In this document: positions 1 through 7,500 of the stretch, piece after piece
Numbering within the stretch: the stretch's first letter is position 1
Layout: each line of letters begins with the position of its first letter
DNA from: Bacteroidetes bacterium HGW-Bacteroidetes-12
GTDB taxonomy: Bacteria; Bacteroidota; Bacteroidia; Flavobacteriales_E; Vicingaceae
DNA length: 18,362 bases
Assembly (NCBI GenBank): GCA_002841035.1
Contig: PHDR01000011.1
Location: 1-18,362 of the forward strand
Direction of reading: 5' to 3'
Program-made: the position numbers and the translations under genes
Notes under the pieces: generated by a model
Seen by the model: the letters and a program-made list of their open reading frames with translations, nothing else
Database searches by the model: none
Told to the model about the DNA's origin: nothing

Positions 1-182
1 CTTCCGGTATTGCAGGTCCAACAGGCGGAACAGAAGAAAAATCGGTAGGTACAGTTTGGATTGCCATTGCTTCTGAAAAAAGAGTTATTTCCAAAAAATT
101 TATCTTTGGTAAAGAAAGGGACATTAATATCCAACGAACCGCAGTTGCAGCTCTTGGGATGTTGAATTTGGAGATGAGTTAA
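1..182 (+). CDS. cinA: CinA-family protein, C-terminal fragment (nicotinamide-nucleotide amidohydrolase domain)
   Basis: The reading frame is already open at base 3 and ends with TAA at 180-182, giving the last 59 residues of a protein whose start lies outside the window. The visible part has the hallmark SGIAGPTGGTEEKSVGTVW stretch, then a GKERDINIQRTAVAAL helix, which is the usual end of the CinA C-terminal (PncC) domain. In this family the domain deamidates nicotinamide mononucleotide to nicotinic acid mononucleotide in the cytoplasm. Whether an N-terminal CinA domain is fused upstream cannot be seen. The family call is by recognition of conserved blocks only. Confidence 0.85.
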   Translation, partial: SGIAGPTGGTEEKSVGTVWIAIASEKRVISKKFIFGKERDINIQRTAVAALGMLNLEMS

Positions 183-187
183 GAAAG

Positions 188-395
188 AAGTACTTAGGAG
201 TATTTAGGAATATTTAGGAGTACTTATTAGTATTCAACAGTACTTTTTTTATTAGAATCTTTGTGAACTTTGCGAAAAACTTTGTGTGCTTTGCGGTTAA
301 TTTTATTAAGAAAATATATTTCATAGACGGACACTATTTAGGAATACTCAAGCACTAATAAGTACTAATAAGTACTCAAGACACTTTAAGTACTT
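188..395. repeat. Inverted pair of 10-bp repeat arrays
   Basis: The left arm (188-234) is four and a half copies of a 10-bp unit: GTACTTAGGA (190-199), GTATTTAGGA (200-209), ATATTTAGGA (210-219), GTACTTATTA (220-229), GTATT. The right arm has the same 10-bp period on the opposite strand: AATACTCAAG (343-352), CACTAATAAG (353-362), TACTAATAAG (363-372), TACTCAAGAC (373-382). Bases 218-234 match the reverse complement of 361-377 at 16 of 17 positions. Both arms end in the palindrome AAGTACTT (188-195 and 388-395). The arms enclose about 125 bases. This could be a remnant of a non-autonomous element or an intergenic repeat family. Confidence 0.7.
259..295 (+). repeat. TTTGCG-type tandem intergenic repeat
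   Basis: Two near-identical 16-mers, CTTTGTGAACTTTGCG (259-274) and CTTTGTGTGCTTTGCG (280-295), lie 21 bases apart and are followed by GTTAA. I recall similar ctttgcg-rich dispersed repeats between genes in Bacteroidota genomes, but I cannot verify this here. It has no recognisable coding content. Confidence 0.55.
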
Positions 396-469
396 GTTTG
401 CAACTATCTAATTATCAGAAAGTAAAATAAATAAAAGGCAACAAGTTTTTTTTATCCAAAAAAAAAGTT

Positions 470-477
470 CAACTTTG
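470..477 (+). promoter_or_regulatory. Possible -7 promoter element for the helicase
   Basis: CAACTTTG followed by CA resembles the Bacteroidota -7 element TAnnTTTG (one mismatch at the first base). It sits about 120 bases before the helicase start, which would give a leader of about 115 nucleotides. No clear -33 TTTG is visible; the upstream stretch is T-rich. Confidence 0.35.
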
Positions 478-483
478 CAGCCG

Positions 484-598
484 CTACAACAAAAAGTAAC
501 GTGGCGATAACCGCCAAATTGGTCAAAAGAATATTCCTAGCGATAAGTAGTCCCGCTTTTAATAATCCTCGTACCGATTCGGTATAAAATAAATAACA
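484..598 (+). promoter_or_regulatory. Structured 5' leader of the DEAD-box helicase gene
   Basis: Two perfect short hairpins are visible: TGGCG/CGCCA around loop ATAAC (502-516), and TACCG/CGGTA around loop ATT (572-584), the latter ending 14 bases before the ATG. The heptamer GCGATAA occurs twice (504-510 and 540-546). The block is richer in G and C than the surrounding non-coding DNA. A long structured leader ahead of a cold-shock-type RNA helicase suggests post-transcriptional control. That role is inference; I do not know a named RNA family matching it. Confidence 0.45.
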
Positions 599-2422
599 AT
601 GACATTTAAAGAATTAGGTCTTGATAAGAATCTTATCAAGGCAGTAGAAGAATTGGGTTTTGAAAAACCATCACCTATTCAAGAAGAATCCATTCCTGCA
701 TTATTGCCAGGAGACAGAGATTATGTTGGTTTAGCACAAACTGGAACAGGAAAAACAGCCGCTTTTGGGTTGCCGTTAATACAACAAATTGATACAGAAT
801 TTAGAGCCATTCAAGGCATAATTCTTTGTCCAACCCGTGAATTGTGTTTACAAATCACCAAAGAGTTAAAAGCGTATGCAAAATATACCGAAGGTATTAA
901 AATTGTAGCTGTGTATGGTGGAGCAAGTATCACTGATCAAATCAGAGAAATTAAAAGTGGTATCAACATTATGGTTGGTACACCTGGTAGAACCATTGAT
1001 TTAATGGACAGAAAAGTGCTTAAATTTGATTCAGTTGCAACCGTTATTTTGGATGAAGCTGATGAAATGTTAAACATGGGTTTCAAAGAAGACATCACAA
1101 GAATTATTGAAAAAACCCCAGAATCAAAAAAAACATGGTTGTTTTCTGCTACAATGCCTAAAGAAGTAGAGCGTATTGCAAATACGTATATGGAAAACCC
1201 AATAAAAGTTACTGTGGGAACAAAAAATAGTTCAGCAGCAAACATCGAACACAGTTATTGCTTAGTGAGTGGCAGAGATCAGTATTTTGCTTTACGCAGA
1301 TTCATTGATTTTTCACCTGAATTGTATGGTATTGTTTTTTGCAGAACAAGAAGAGAAACACAAGAAATTGCTGCAAAATTGATGGCTGATGGCTATAATG
1401 CAGATTCGTTGCATGGAGATTTATCTCAAGCTCAACGAGATAGTGTGATGAATAAATTCAGAAACAGAAATATTCAACTATTAATTGCAACAGATGTAGC
1501 AGCTAGAGGAATTGATGTAGATGATTTAACACACGTTTTTCATGTTGATTTACCAGACGAAATTGAAAGTTACACACATAGAAGTGGACGAACTGCACGA
1601 GCAGGAAAATCAGGAAAATCTATTTCATTGGTTAGCCCTTCAAAATCGAGTAGAATTAGATTGGTTGAAAAATTAATTGGTTCTAAATTAGCATTAACCA
1701 AAGCTCCTACGGGACAAGATATTTGTGGACAACAAATAATTAATGTAATAAATAACATTAAAGCTGTTGAAATAAATGAAAAAGGATTAGCTCCTTTCAT
1801 CACACAAATACATGAAGAATTTGCTGATTTAACTAAAGAAGAACTAATAGAACGTATGGTTTCTCGTGAGTTTAACAAGTTTATTAAGCAATACGATAAA
1901 TCTAGTGATATCAATATCGATCCATCAAGAGTTCGTCAAGGAAGAGAAAGAGGAAATGATAGAGAATCAGGAAGAAGAGAGGGAAGAAGTGATTCAAGTG
2001 ATAGAAATTCAAAACGCTTATTTATCAATGTTGGAAAAATGGACGGCTTTGAGAACAAAGGTCAAATTTTAGGTTTTATCTGTAATCAATCTGGTATTGA
2101 TGGTGGTTCAATCGGAAAAATTGATTTATTCGATAGCTTTGCTTTTATTGGCGTAGATGAAGGAATTGGCGAACAATTAATTGGAAACCTTAATGGTAAA
2201 AATATTGAAAACAGAGATATTAAAGTAGAATTTTCTAAAGATAAACCACGAAGCAGTGGCGGAGGAGGCGGATTTGAACGCAAAGAACGAAGCGGAGGTT
2301 TTGAAAGAAGAGAAAGAAGTTCATCATCATCTTCTTCTGATAGAAAAGAAAGATCATTCAAATCATCTGAAAATAGGGGTGGTGGAGATAGAAATTTTAG
2401 AGAACGAAGAAAAAGAAGTTAA
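599..2422 (+). CDS. DEAD-box ATP-dependent RNA helicase with DbpA-type RNA-binding domain and RG/S-rich tail
   Basis: This 607-residue protein unwinds RNA duplexes using ATP and probably helps ribosome assembly or RNA turnover in the cytoplasm. Visible motifs are the Q motif (GFEKPSPIQEESIP, residues 20-33), Walker A AQTGTGKT (46-53), PTRELCLQI (78-86), TPGR (128-131), DEAD (152-155), SAT (183-185) and, in the second RecA-like domain, ARGID and HRSGRTAR. A charged linker (about 444-471) leads to a DbpA-like RNA-binding domain (about 472-548) and a low-complexity tail rich in Arg, Gly and Ser (about 550-607), typical of DeaD/CshA-like enzymes. The ATG at 599 follows the structured leader. It is transcribed alone and ends at the palindromic terminator 2442-2473. 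The symbol (deaD, rhlE or cshA) cannot be settled from sequence alone. Confidence 0.95.
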   Translation: MTFKELGLDKNLIKAVEELGFEKPSPIQEESIPALLPGDRDYVGLAQTGTGKTAAFGLPLIQQIDTEFRAIQGIILCPTRELCLQITKELKAYAKYTEGIKIVAVYGGASITDQIREIKSGINIMVGTPGRTIDLMDRKVLKFDSVATVILDEADEMLNMGFKEDITRIIEKTPESKKTWLFSATMPKEVERIANTYMENPIKVTVGTKNSSAANIEHSYCLVSGRDQYFALRRFIDFSPELYGIVFCRTRRETQEIAAKLMADGYNADSLHGDLSQAQRDSVMNKFRNRNIQLLIATDVAARGIDVDDLTHVFHVDLPDEIESYTHRSGRTARAGKSGKSISLVSPSKSSRIRLVEKLIGSKLALTKAPTGQDICGQQIINVINNIKAVEINEKGLAPFITQIHEEFADLTKEELIERMVSREFNKFIKQYDKSSDINIDPSRVRQGRERGNDRESGRREGRSDSSDRNSKRLFINVGKMDGFENKGQILGFICNQSGIDGGSIGKIDLFDSFAFIGVDEGIGEQLIGNLNGKNIENRDIKVEFSKDKPRSSGGGGGFERKERSGGFERRERSSSSSSSDRKERSFKSSENRGGGDRNFRERRKRS

Positions 2423-2437
2423 TTTCTTTTTAAACCA

Positions 2438-2478
2438 TAAAAAAAGCTCAATGAAAATTTTCATTGAGCTTTTCTTTT
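2438..2478. terminator. Bidirectional intrinsic terminator between the helicase and porP/sprF
   Basis: A perfect 16-bp inverted repeat without spacer (2442-2457 and 2458-2473) has core AAGCTCAATG paired with CATTGAGCTT. It is flanked by A-runs on the left and T-runs on the right, so it reads as a hairpin plus U-tract on both strands. It lies between the convergent helicase (ends 2422) and the minus-strand PorP/SprF gene (ends 2504), so it can serve both. Confidence 0.85.
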
Positions 2479-2503
2479 GCGAATAACATTAATAAACAAT
2501 TGA

Positions 2504-3442
2504 TTACATTGCATAAGCTGGACAAGTATGTGATTTAATTCCGCTTCCTTCTCCAATTCCTCCTCCAGAACATTGTCTGAATCCAAACATGATTTCATGC
2601 CCATAATTACCATAAATTTTGTTTAAGGGAAAATCAAAAGCATAGCCAATAGTTATTGTATCAAACAATTTGAATTTAATTTGAGCAACAATAGCTTCGC
2701 CAACTCTATAGCCAATTCCCATTGTGAAATTTTGGCGATAGACCCAAGCCATATTCAAATCGAGTGCAGGAGGCCCAATACTATTCATTTTTAGCAGAAA
2801 AGACTTAAATATAGTCCAATTTTGATGAACAGACTGATGTCCCATTCCAATAAAATATTGGTTCACTTGTTTTGATTCTTGTCCGAGTTTAATATTTTTA
2901 AAAAATACTTGATTAATAGAAAAACTATAATATACTTTATTGTTATAGAGCAACAAACCAGGCATAAAATCAGGATAATGAAGTACAGAACCTCCCGCAT
3001 TATCCAATACTGGATCGGGATTGTTGTTTCCAAAAACATTGCTAATGGCATATTGTTGAATACCACCAAAAAGACCAACACCCATAGTTAGTTTGGGAAA
3101 AACCTTTTTATGATAAGCGTAGGCTAATTTTATGTATGTTCGGGTAGTTAAATGTAATCTATCTTGTTCGAGGTAGATGCCAACAGCATGTTTGCCTTTG
3201 TTTGCATAATTTTTTTTACCCAACGACATGTGCGCACTTGCAAAAGAAGAACGTGGGGCATTATCAAAGCCAACCCATTGTAAACGGGTTCCTGCTTTAA
3301 AGTCGAAACATTTTGATGTACCTGCAAAAGCAGGATTATAACCAAAATTATTAAATGAATATTGCGAATATTGAGGCGATTGTTGGGCTTTTAAGGATAT
3401 TCCTAAGAATAAGAATAGTGCTATGTAAATACTATTTTTCAA
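2504..3442 (-). CDS. PorP/SprF-family type IX secretion system membrane protein
   Basis: This 312-residue protein starts with a signal peptide (MKNSIYIALFLFLGISLKAQ). It then has the family signature of PorP/SprF proteins: QQSPQYSQYSFNNFGYNPAFAGT, continuing into a beta-rich outer-membrane barrel. Members of this family sit in the outer membrane and, in gliding Bacteroidota, help export or anchor CHU_C-type T9SS cargo such as SprB. The gene starts two bases after the stop of the CHU_C protein gene upstream on the same strand, so the two are almost certainly cotranscribed and probably work as carrier and cargo. An oddity is the glycine-rich C-terminal tail with two cysteines (CSGGGIGEGSG...TCPAYAM), which is not needed for a barrel. 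Confidence 0.9.
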   Translation of the reverse strand: MKNSIYIALFLFLGISLKAQQSPQYSQYSFNNFGYNPAFAGTSKCFDFKAGTRLQWVGFDNAPRSSFASAHMSLGKKNYANKGKHAVGIYLEQDRLHLTTRTYIKLAYAYHKKVFPKLTMGVGLFGGIQQYAISNVFGNNNPDPVLDNAGGSVLHYPDFMPGLLLYNNKVYYSFSINQVFFKNIKLGQESKQVNQYFIGMGHQSVHQNWTIFKSFLLKMNSIGPPALDLNMAWVYRQNFTMGIGYRVGEAIVAQIKFKLFDTITIGYAFDFPLNKIYGNYGHEIMFGFRQCSGGGIGEGSGIKSHTCPAYAM

Positions 3443-3444
3443 AT

Positions 3445-4293
3445 TTATCTAATAATTGAAACAGCTCCTTTAAATGTTTTAGTATCACTGTTTTCAGGTT
3501 CTATTTTTAAAATGTAATAATAAGTTGAAACGGGCAAATCACCACCTAAATATTTTGCTTCCCAACCATCAATGTTTTCGTAGTTTTTTTTGTGGTAAAC
3601 TCGCTGTCCCCAACGATCAAAGATAAAAACTTCATTTTTAGGATAAAACTCTAAAAACCGAATAAACCACGTATCATTAAAACCATCGCCATTAGGCGTG
3701 AACACATCAAAAGGAATAGGGTCAGGACAGTTAAAAGGTGGCACAACAACTATGTTTGTGTCTGTGCAACTATTGTCGTCAGTAATGATTACTTGATAAC
3801 TTCCAACAGGAACGGCATTGAAAAGCCCAGAATTGTTAGAGCCAATACCTAAAAGGTTATAATTGTAAGGGGATTGTCCGCCAGAAGCTGTAATTAACAC
3901 ATCGGCAGCAGTTTGATTACATTCAAATGTTATTGGAGTTGCCTCAGATGTAATAATAACTGTTTCAATAAATATACTGCTTGAGTCAAAATCTGGAACA
4001 CAACCTGTGTTGGTATTCATAAAAACCTGAACAATTTGGTTATTAGCCAAAATATTTATGGTAGCACCTGTTCCAGCAACCGTATCACCATTAATTACCC
4101 ATAAATAAGTAGGTGTTATTGCTCCAAATGATGGATTCGCTGTGATTTGAATTGGCGTGTTTTTGCAAAAAGGGGCATTTGAAATATCTGGAACAGTTGT
4201 AAGATTTACATCTACAGGACACTGAGCATAAGAGGACAAACCAACTATACTTGATAATAAAAAAAATACAAAATGGGGTAATAATTTTTGCAT
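3445..4293 (-). CDS. Secreted protein with SprB-like repeat and CHU_C (T9SS type B) sorting domain
   Basis: This 282-residue protein is a likely T9SS cargo exported to the cell surface. It has a signal peptide (residues 1 to about 23, ending SSYAQ), then Ig/PKD-like beta sequence and one SprB-type repeat with the pattern ITASGGQSPYNY...VPVGSYQVIITDDNSC. The C-terminal ~90 residues are a classic gliding-motility-associated CHU_C domain: FTPNGDGFNDTWFI, VFIFDRWGQRVYH, GWEAKYLGGDLPVSTYYYIL, ending GAVSIIR. It is first in a two-gene operon with the PorP/SprF gene, two bases apart. Many proteins with this domain are thousands of residues long; this one is short. Its specific function is not recognisable. 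Confidence 0.9.
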   Translation of the reverse strand: MQKLLPHFVFFLLSSIVGLSSYAQCPVDVNLTTVPDISNAPFCKNTPIQITANPSFGAITPTYLWVINGDTVAGTGATINILANNQIVQVFMNTNTGCVPDFDSSSIFIETVIITSEATPITFECNQTAADVLITASGGQSPYNYNLLGIGSNNSGLFNAVPVGSYQVIITDDNSCTDTNIVVVPPFNCPDPIPFDVFTPNGDGFNDTWFIRFLEFYPKNEVFIFDRWGQRVYHKKNYENIDGWEAKYLGGDLPVSTYYYILKIEPENSDTKTFKGAVSIIR

Positions 4294-4454
4294 CTGGCTA
4301 AATTACAATTTATTTTAATTTGTATAGTTTATTTTGAAATTAGGATAAATATGCTGCCAAACATTTTAGTTTGTTTGTCTTATTAAACAGTTGGATACTC
4401 AGAAATTAATAGAATTTTTTTTCAACAATTAATGAATTTTCAAATTTATTTTTT

Positions 4455-4462
4455 TACATTTG
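4455..4462 (+). promoter_or_regulatory. -7 promoter element upstream of the XRE regulator
   Basis: TACATTTG matches the Bacteroidota -7 consensus TAnnTTTG exactly and is followed by CC. It lies 75 bases before the GTG start of the regulator, which gives a leader of about 70 nucleotides. A small hairpin AACC-CGAAA-GGTT (4497-4509) is within that leader. I see no clear tandem C-box operator. Confidence 0.45.
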
Positions 4463-4536
4463 CCAATAATTGTCAAGTCAAAATGAAGCATCTTTAAACC
4501 CGAAAGGTTCACGAACACCATGAAAATTGAATAAAA

Positions 4537-4848
4537 GTGAGTAAAACAATTGGAACAACATTAAGAAAACTAAGAGAAGAAAAAGGTCTTTTGCTAAGAG
4601 AGGTTGGTGCTCAACTTTCGCTTGACCCTACAATTTTGAGTAAAATTGAGCAAGACAGACGGATGCCTACAAAAGAACAAGTGAAAGCACTTGGCGAATT
4701 TTATAAGCATCAAAAAAATGATGTTATTATAGCTTGGCTCTCAGATAAATTATTTTACGAAGTGAAAGATGAAGACCTTGCATTACAAGCAATGCAGGTT
4801 GCAGAAGAAAAAATCAGGTATAACATCGAAGACAAAAAAAGAAAATAA
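4537..4848 (+). CDS. XRE-family HTH regulator of the restriction-modification island
   Basis: A 103-residue DNA-binding protein. Residues about 6-62 form an XRE (Cro/C1-type) helix-turn-helix: IGTTLRKLREEKGLLLREVGAQLSLDPTILSKIEQDRRMP. A helical tail rich in charged residues follows. The start is GTG at 4537: an in-frame TGA lies at 4528-4530 and no ATG exists in the early frame. The stop is five bases before the methyltransferase start, so the two form an operon. Proteins of this size next to C5 methyltransferases often act as controllers that delay restriction or tune methylase level. That role here is inferred from context. Confidence 0.85.
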   Translation: MSKTIGTTLRKLREEKGLLLREVGAQLSLDPTILSKIEQDRRMPTKEQVKALGEFYKHQKNDVIIAWLSDKLFYEVKDEDLALQAMQVAEEKIRYNIEDKKRK

Positions 4849-4853
4849 TAGCT

Positions 4854-6268
4854 ATGACAGGATTTGATATAAGAGAAAGACGAAACGATATAGGTTTAAG
4901 TCAATCAAAACTATCTGACATAACTGGTATTGAGCAAGCCCGAATCTCTGCATACGAATTGGGTAAATTGAACTTGTCCGTTAATGAAGTAAATAAAATT
5001 GCTACTCATTTAGAAAAAATTGATGAACCAGCCCTATTGAAACTAAAAAAGAAAAGGTTTCAAAACAGCCAACATTTAGATTCTATTACCGCTCAAAGAC
5101 CTCGCAGAGGATATTCAAAAACCAAACGAAACAACGAGTATTTAGAAGTTCTAAAAAGCTTAGAATCCCAATTTTTTAATCCCCCAACCACAGGACTAAA
5201 AGCTGTTTCATTTTTTGCTGGCTGTGGTGGTTTGTGTTATGGTGTTAAGGCTGCCGGATTTGAAATTGTAGCTACAAACGAATTAGTTGAGAATTATAAA
5301 GCTATTTATGAATTGAATTTTCCTCATGTAAACTTTTTACCCAATGATGTCCAAGAGATAACCAAGTCTGATATTGAAAAGATTTTAAAGAAACATAAAA
5401 AAATTGATTTGATGGTTGGTGGTCCACCCTGTCAAGGTTTTAGTTTAGCAGGAAAAAGAGATGTCAATGATAAAAGAAATACACTATTTGAATACTATCT
5501 AAAAATTGCAGAGCAAATACAGCCAAAAGTAATCTTAATTGAAAACGTCCGACTGCTCACTTCAATGAAAGACCCAAATGGAAGTTTAGTTAGCAAGCGG
5601 ATACTTGATACATTTGAAAAAATGGGATATAAAAGCAATTTTTATAGTGTAAATGCAAAGGATTATGGTGTTCCCCAACATAGAGAAAGGGTAATATTTA
5701 TTGCCGTTCGAAAAGACTTGAAAAACCCTTCTTCAATTGCTGAAGCAAAATATGGAAATTCAATTAATCTATTTAACTCCAATCCGTCATATTTTACATT
5801 CGGTGATGCTGTTTCAGATTTAGATTATCTTGAATCGGGAGAATTAAGCACAAAAGATAAACTTCATCGGGCTGTTAAGCATCCAGAACATGTAATAAGA
5901 TGGTTAGTTGATGTGCCACAAGGAAAAAGTGCACACGACAACATTGACCCTAATTTACGTCCACCGTCAGGTTATAACACCACCATAAAAGACAAGTTTG
6001 GACTGAACCTGCTGGAACAGTTGCAACAACCTACGGTATGATTTCAGGGTGCAGAAATGTTCATCCTATTGCCACAAGAGCATTAACAACAAGAGAAGCA
6101 CTTCGCTTACAAAGTTTTCCTGATTCATTTAAACTCACAGGTAATGACGGAACAATCAGAACAGTTATTGGTAATGCTGTTCCTCCTTTGTTAGGTTTTG
6201 AATTAGCAAAATTTATAAAGGAAAATTATACCGATTGTGATTTTAAATGTCGCATAAATGCTCCTTAA
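4854..6268 (+). pseudogene. HTH-C5 DNA cytosine methyltransferase, interrupted by a one-base deletion
   Basis: The frame begins with an XRE-like HTH (residues about 3-55), then a C5 methyltransferase: motif I AVSFFAGCGGLCYG (117-130), motif IV GGPPCQGFS with catalytic Cys193, ENV (230-232) and QHRERV (275-280). After Thr377 (base 5984) the frame is lost and stops at 6039-6041. Adding one base between 5984 and 5985 restores YKRQVWTEPAGTVATTYG and joins it to the C-terminal block in the other frame, with RNVHPIATRALTTREALRLQ, FPDSF and IGNAVPP (motifs IX-X), giving 471 residues. As read, a downstream frame could start at ATG 6038, overlapping the TGA. N-terminal HTH extensions are known in M.MspI- and M.EcoRII-type enzymes and repress their own operon. 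Target specificity is unknown, and no matching endonuclease gene is present. Confidence 0.9.
6038..6268 (+). CDS. Separately readable C-terminal piece of the C5 methyltransferase (motifs IX-X)
   Basis: This 76-residue frame begins at an ATG that overlaps the stop of the upstream frame as ATGA, an arrangement that allows coupled translation. It carries RALTTREALRLQSFPDSF and GNAVPPLLGFELAKFI, the end of a C5 methyltransferase. It is most simply the tail of the frameshifted gene, not an independent gene. Naturally split C5 methyltransferases such as M.AquI do exist, so a two-chain enzyme is possible but less likely, because the segment just before it is lost from both chains. Confidence 0.4.
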   Translation: MISGCRNVHPIATRALTTREALRLQSFPDSFKLTGNDGTIRTVIGNAVPPLLGFELAKFIKENYTDCDFKCRINAP

Positions 6269-6296
6269 AATCTACATCGGCATTATACTTTAAGGA

Positions 6297-6332
6297 AATA
6301 CCATAGCGGCATTAAAAAGTTAAAATGGTATT
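6297..6332. repeat. Inverted repeat AATACCAT/ATGGTATT between the two R-M units
   Basis: A perfect 8-bp inverted repeat, AATACCAT (6297-6304) and ATGGTATT (6325-6332), is separated by 20 bases. It lies 29 bases after the unit 1 methyltransferase and could form a weak hairpin. The octamer CGGCATTA occurs nearby twice (6278-6285 and 6307-6314). No T-run follows, so it is a poor terminator. Confidence 0.45.
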
Positions 6333-6395
6333 ATATGTTATAAAAGTACCCTGCTTGTAAATTAAATTGAAGCTGTTCGGGATGTTGTGCTTGTC

Positions 6396-6440
6396 CACCT
6401 CGTACCCCAAAATCTGGTGCGAGTTTAACGAGGTGTAACT
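6396..6440. repeat. Palindromic element on the left of the GCGC restriction-modification unit
   Basis: CACCTCGT (6396-6403) and ACGAGGTG (6428-6435) form a perfect 8-bp inverted repeat around 24 bases. The right edge contains TTTAACGAGGTGTAACT (6424-6440), which recurs with two mismatches at 8268-8284 on the other side of the M/R pair. Both copies of the hairpin begin CTCGTACC and close with ACGAG. This looks like a member of an intergenic palindrome family and marks the edge of a cassette-like unit. Confidence 0.6.
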
Positions 6441-6450
6441 TAAAATTTAT

Positions 6451-6458
6451 TAAATTTG
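6451..6458 (+). promoter_or_regulatory. Possible promoter -7 element of the HhaI-like methyltransferase
   Basis: TAAATTTG fits TAnnTTTG and ends four bases before the ATG at 6463. If it is used, the transcript would start at or next to the ATG and be leaderless. The surroundings are very AT-rich, so a chance match is possible. Confidence 0.3.
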
Positions 6459-6462
6459 ACAA

Positions 6463-7500
6463 ATGATAACAACTGATAAAAATATTTTACAAAAATATAA
6501 TTTTATTGACCTATTTGCTGGAATAGGTGGTTTTCATTTGGCGTTAAATCCTTTTGGTGCTCATTGTGTTTTTGCTTCTGAATGGGACAAATATGCTGCT
6601 GAAACTTATGAAGAAAATTTTAATGTCAAACCTTTTGGGGATATTACAAAGATAAAAGAAGAAGATATTCCTATACACGATATTTTATGCGGTGGATTTC
6701 CTTGTCAAGCATTTTCTATTTCTGGGAAACAAAAAGGATTTGAAGATACGCGAGGAACACTTTTTTTTGACATTGCAAGAATTGTAAATTGTTATAAACC
6801 TAAAGTATTATTTTTAGAAAATGTAAAAAATTTAGCCAAACATGATGATGGAAAAACATTGAAAACAATTTTAAATACTTTAGAAAATTTAGAATATAAT
6901 GTTTTTACTAAAATTTTTAATACAAGTAATTTTGGTCTTCCACAGAATAGAGAAAGGGTTTATATAATTGCTTTTCATAATTCTATAGATTCAACAACTT
7001 TTAAATTTCCAACACCCACTAATGAACCTGTTTGTTTGGAAAATATGTTAGAAAACGAACCATCAAATGCTAAAATTATAGAAAGAAACGATATTGAAAT
7101 ATATAAAAATTATAGTGCTCCAACTTCTTTATTTTCTGAAATTGAATTATTAAATAAACCTATACAAATAGGTAAAGTAAACAAAGGCGGACAAGGCGAA
7201 AGAATATATCACCCATTAGGACACTCAATTACACTTTCTGCTTATGGAGGAGGAGTGGGTTCAAAAACTGGTTTGTATTTAATTAAGGGACAAATTAGAA
7301 AATTATCACCTAGAGAATGTGCAAGAGTTCAAGGATTTCCCGATTCTTTTAAAATTAATTCTATTAACACGCAGGCTTATAAACAGTTTGGAAATAGTGT
7401 TTCAGTAGATGTTTTACAACACATACTCATTGAGATTAGTAAAGTTTTAAAATTAAATGAAATTAAAAATACAACCAAGAAAGAATTAGAATATGCGTAA
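6463..7500 (+). CDS. M.HhaI-family DNA cytosine-5 methyltransferase (GCGC predicted)
   Basis: This 345-residue enzyme transfers a methyl group from S-adenosylmethionine to cytosine and should protect the host from the endonuclease encoded next to it. It aligns with M.HhaI as I recall it almost from end to end: FIDLFAGIGGF (14-24), FPCQAFSISGKQKGFED with catalytic Cys81 (the same number as in M.HhaI), RGTLFFDIARIV, ENVKN (119-123) and QNRERVY (161-167). The recognition region GGQGERIY...GHSITLSAYGGG and the closing PRECARVQGFPDSF and QAYKQFGNSV blocks also match. The conserved GGQGER and SAYGGG segments are the DNA-reading loops of M.HhaI, so GCGC is the predicted target. The gene is distinctly AT-rich (about 25% GC in hand-counted lines, versus about 35-40% for unit 1). 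Its last codons overlap the endonuclease start by 8 bases. Confidence 0.93.
   Translation: MITTDKNILQKYNFIDLFAGIGGFHLALNPFGAHCVFASEWDKYAAETYEENFNVKPFGDITKIKEEDIPIHDILCGGFPCQAFSISGKQKGFEDTRGTLFFDIARIVNCYKPKVLFLENVKNLAKHDDGKTLKTILNTLENLEYNVFTKIFNTSNFGLPQNRERVYIIAFHNSIDSTTFKFPTPTNEPVCLENMLENEPSNAKIIERNDIEIYKNYSAPTSLFSEIELLNKPIQIGKVNKGGQGERIYHPLGHSITLSAYGGGVGSKTGLYLIKGQIRKLSPRECARVQGFPDSFKINSINTQAYKQFGNSVSVDVLQHILIEISKVLKLNEIKNTTKKELEYA

Larger units (their letters stand above)
183..598. other. Intergenic region between cinA and the DEAD-box helicase
   Basis: This 416-base gap has no credible gene. It holds, in order, an array of 10-bp repeats (190-234), a tandem TTTGTG/TTTGCG repeat (259-295), a second 10-bp repeat array in inverse orientation (343-395), a possible -7 promoter element (470-477) and a transcribed leader with two hairpins (about 484-598). 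Each is listed separately. Confidence 0.7.

Noticed and set aside
188..395. Repeat arrays as a CRISPR
   Set aside because: Units are 10 bp, contiguous with no unique spacers, and no cas gene is nearby.
937..1245. Minus-strand open frames within the helicase and similar antisense frames in other genes
   Set aside because: They lie wholly inside well-supported genes, lack family motifs, and have compositions typical of reverse-strand shadows.
4520..4534. Leader peptide MKIE before the XRE regulator
   Set aside because: Only four codons; its stop is two bases before the GTG, which could couple translation, but nothing else supports it.
6378..6440. Short open frame ending ...IWCEFNEV between the two R-M units, as a nuclease remnant of unit 1
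   Set aside because: About 20 codons, no recognised motif, and it lies largely inside the palindromic element; chance is the simpler reading.
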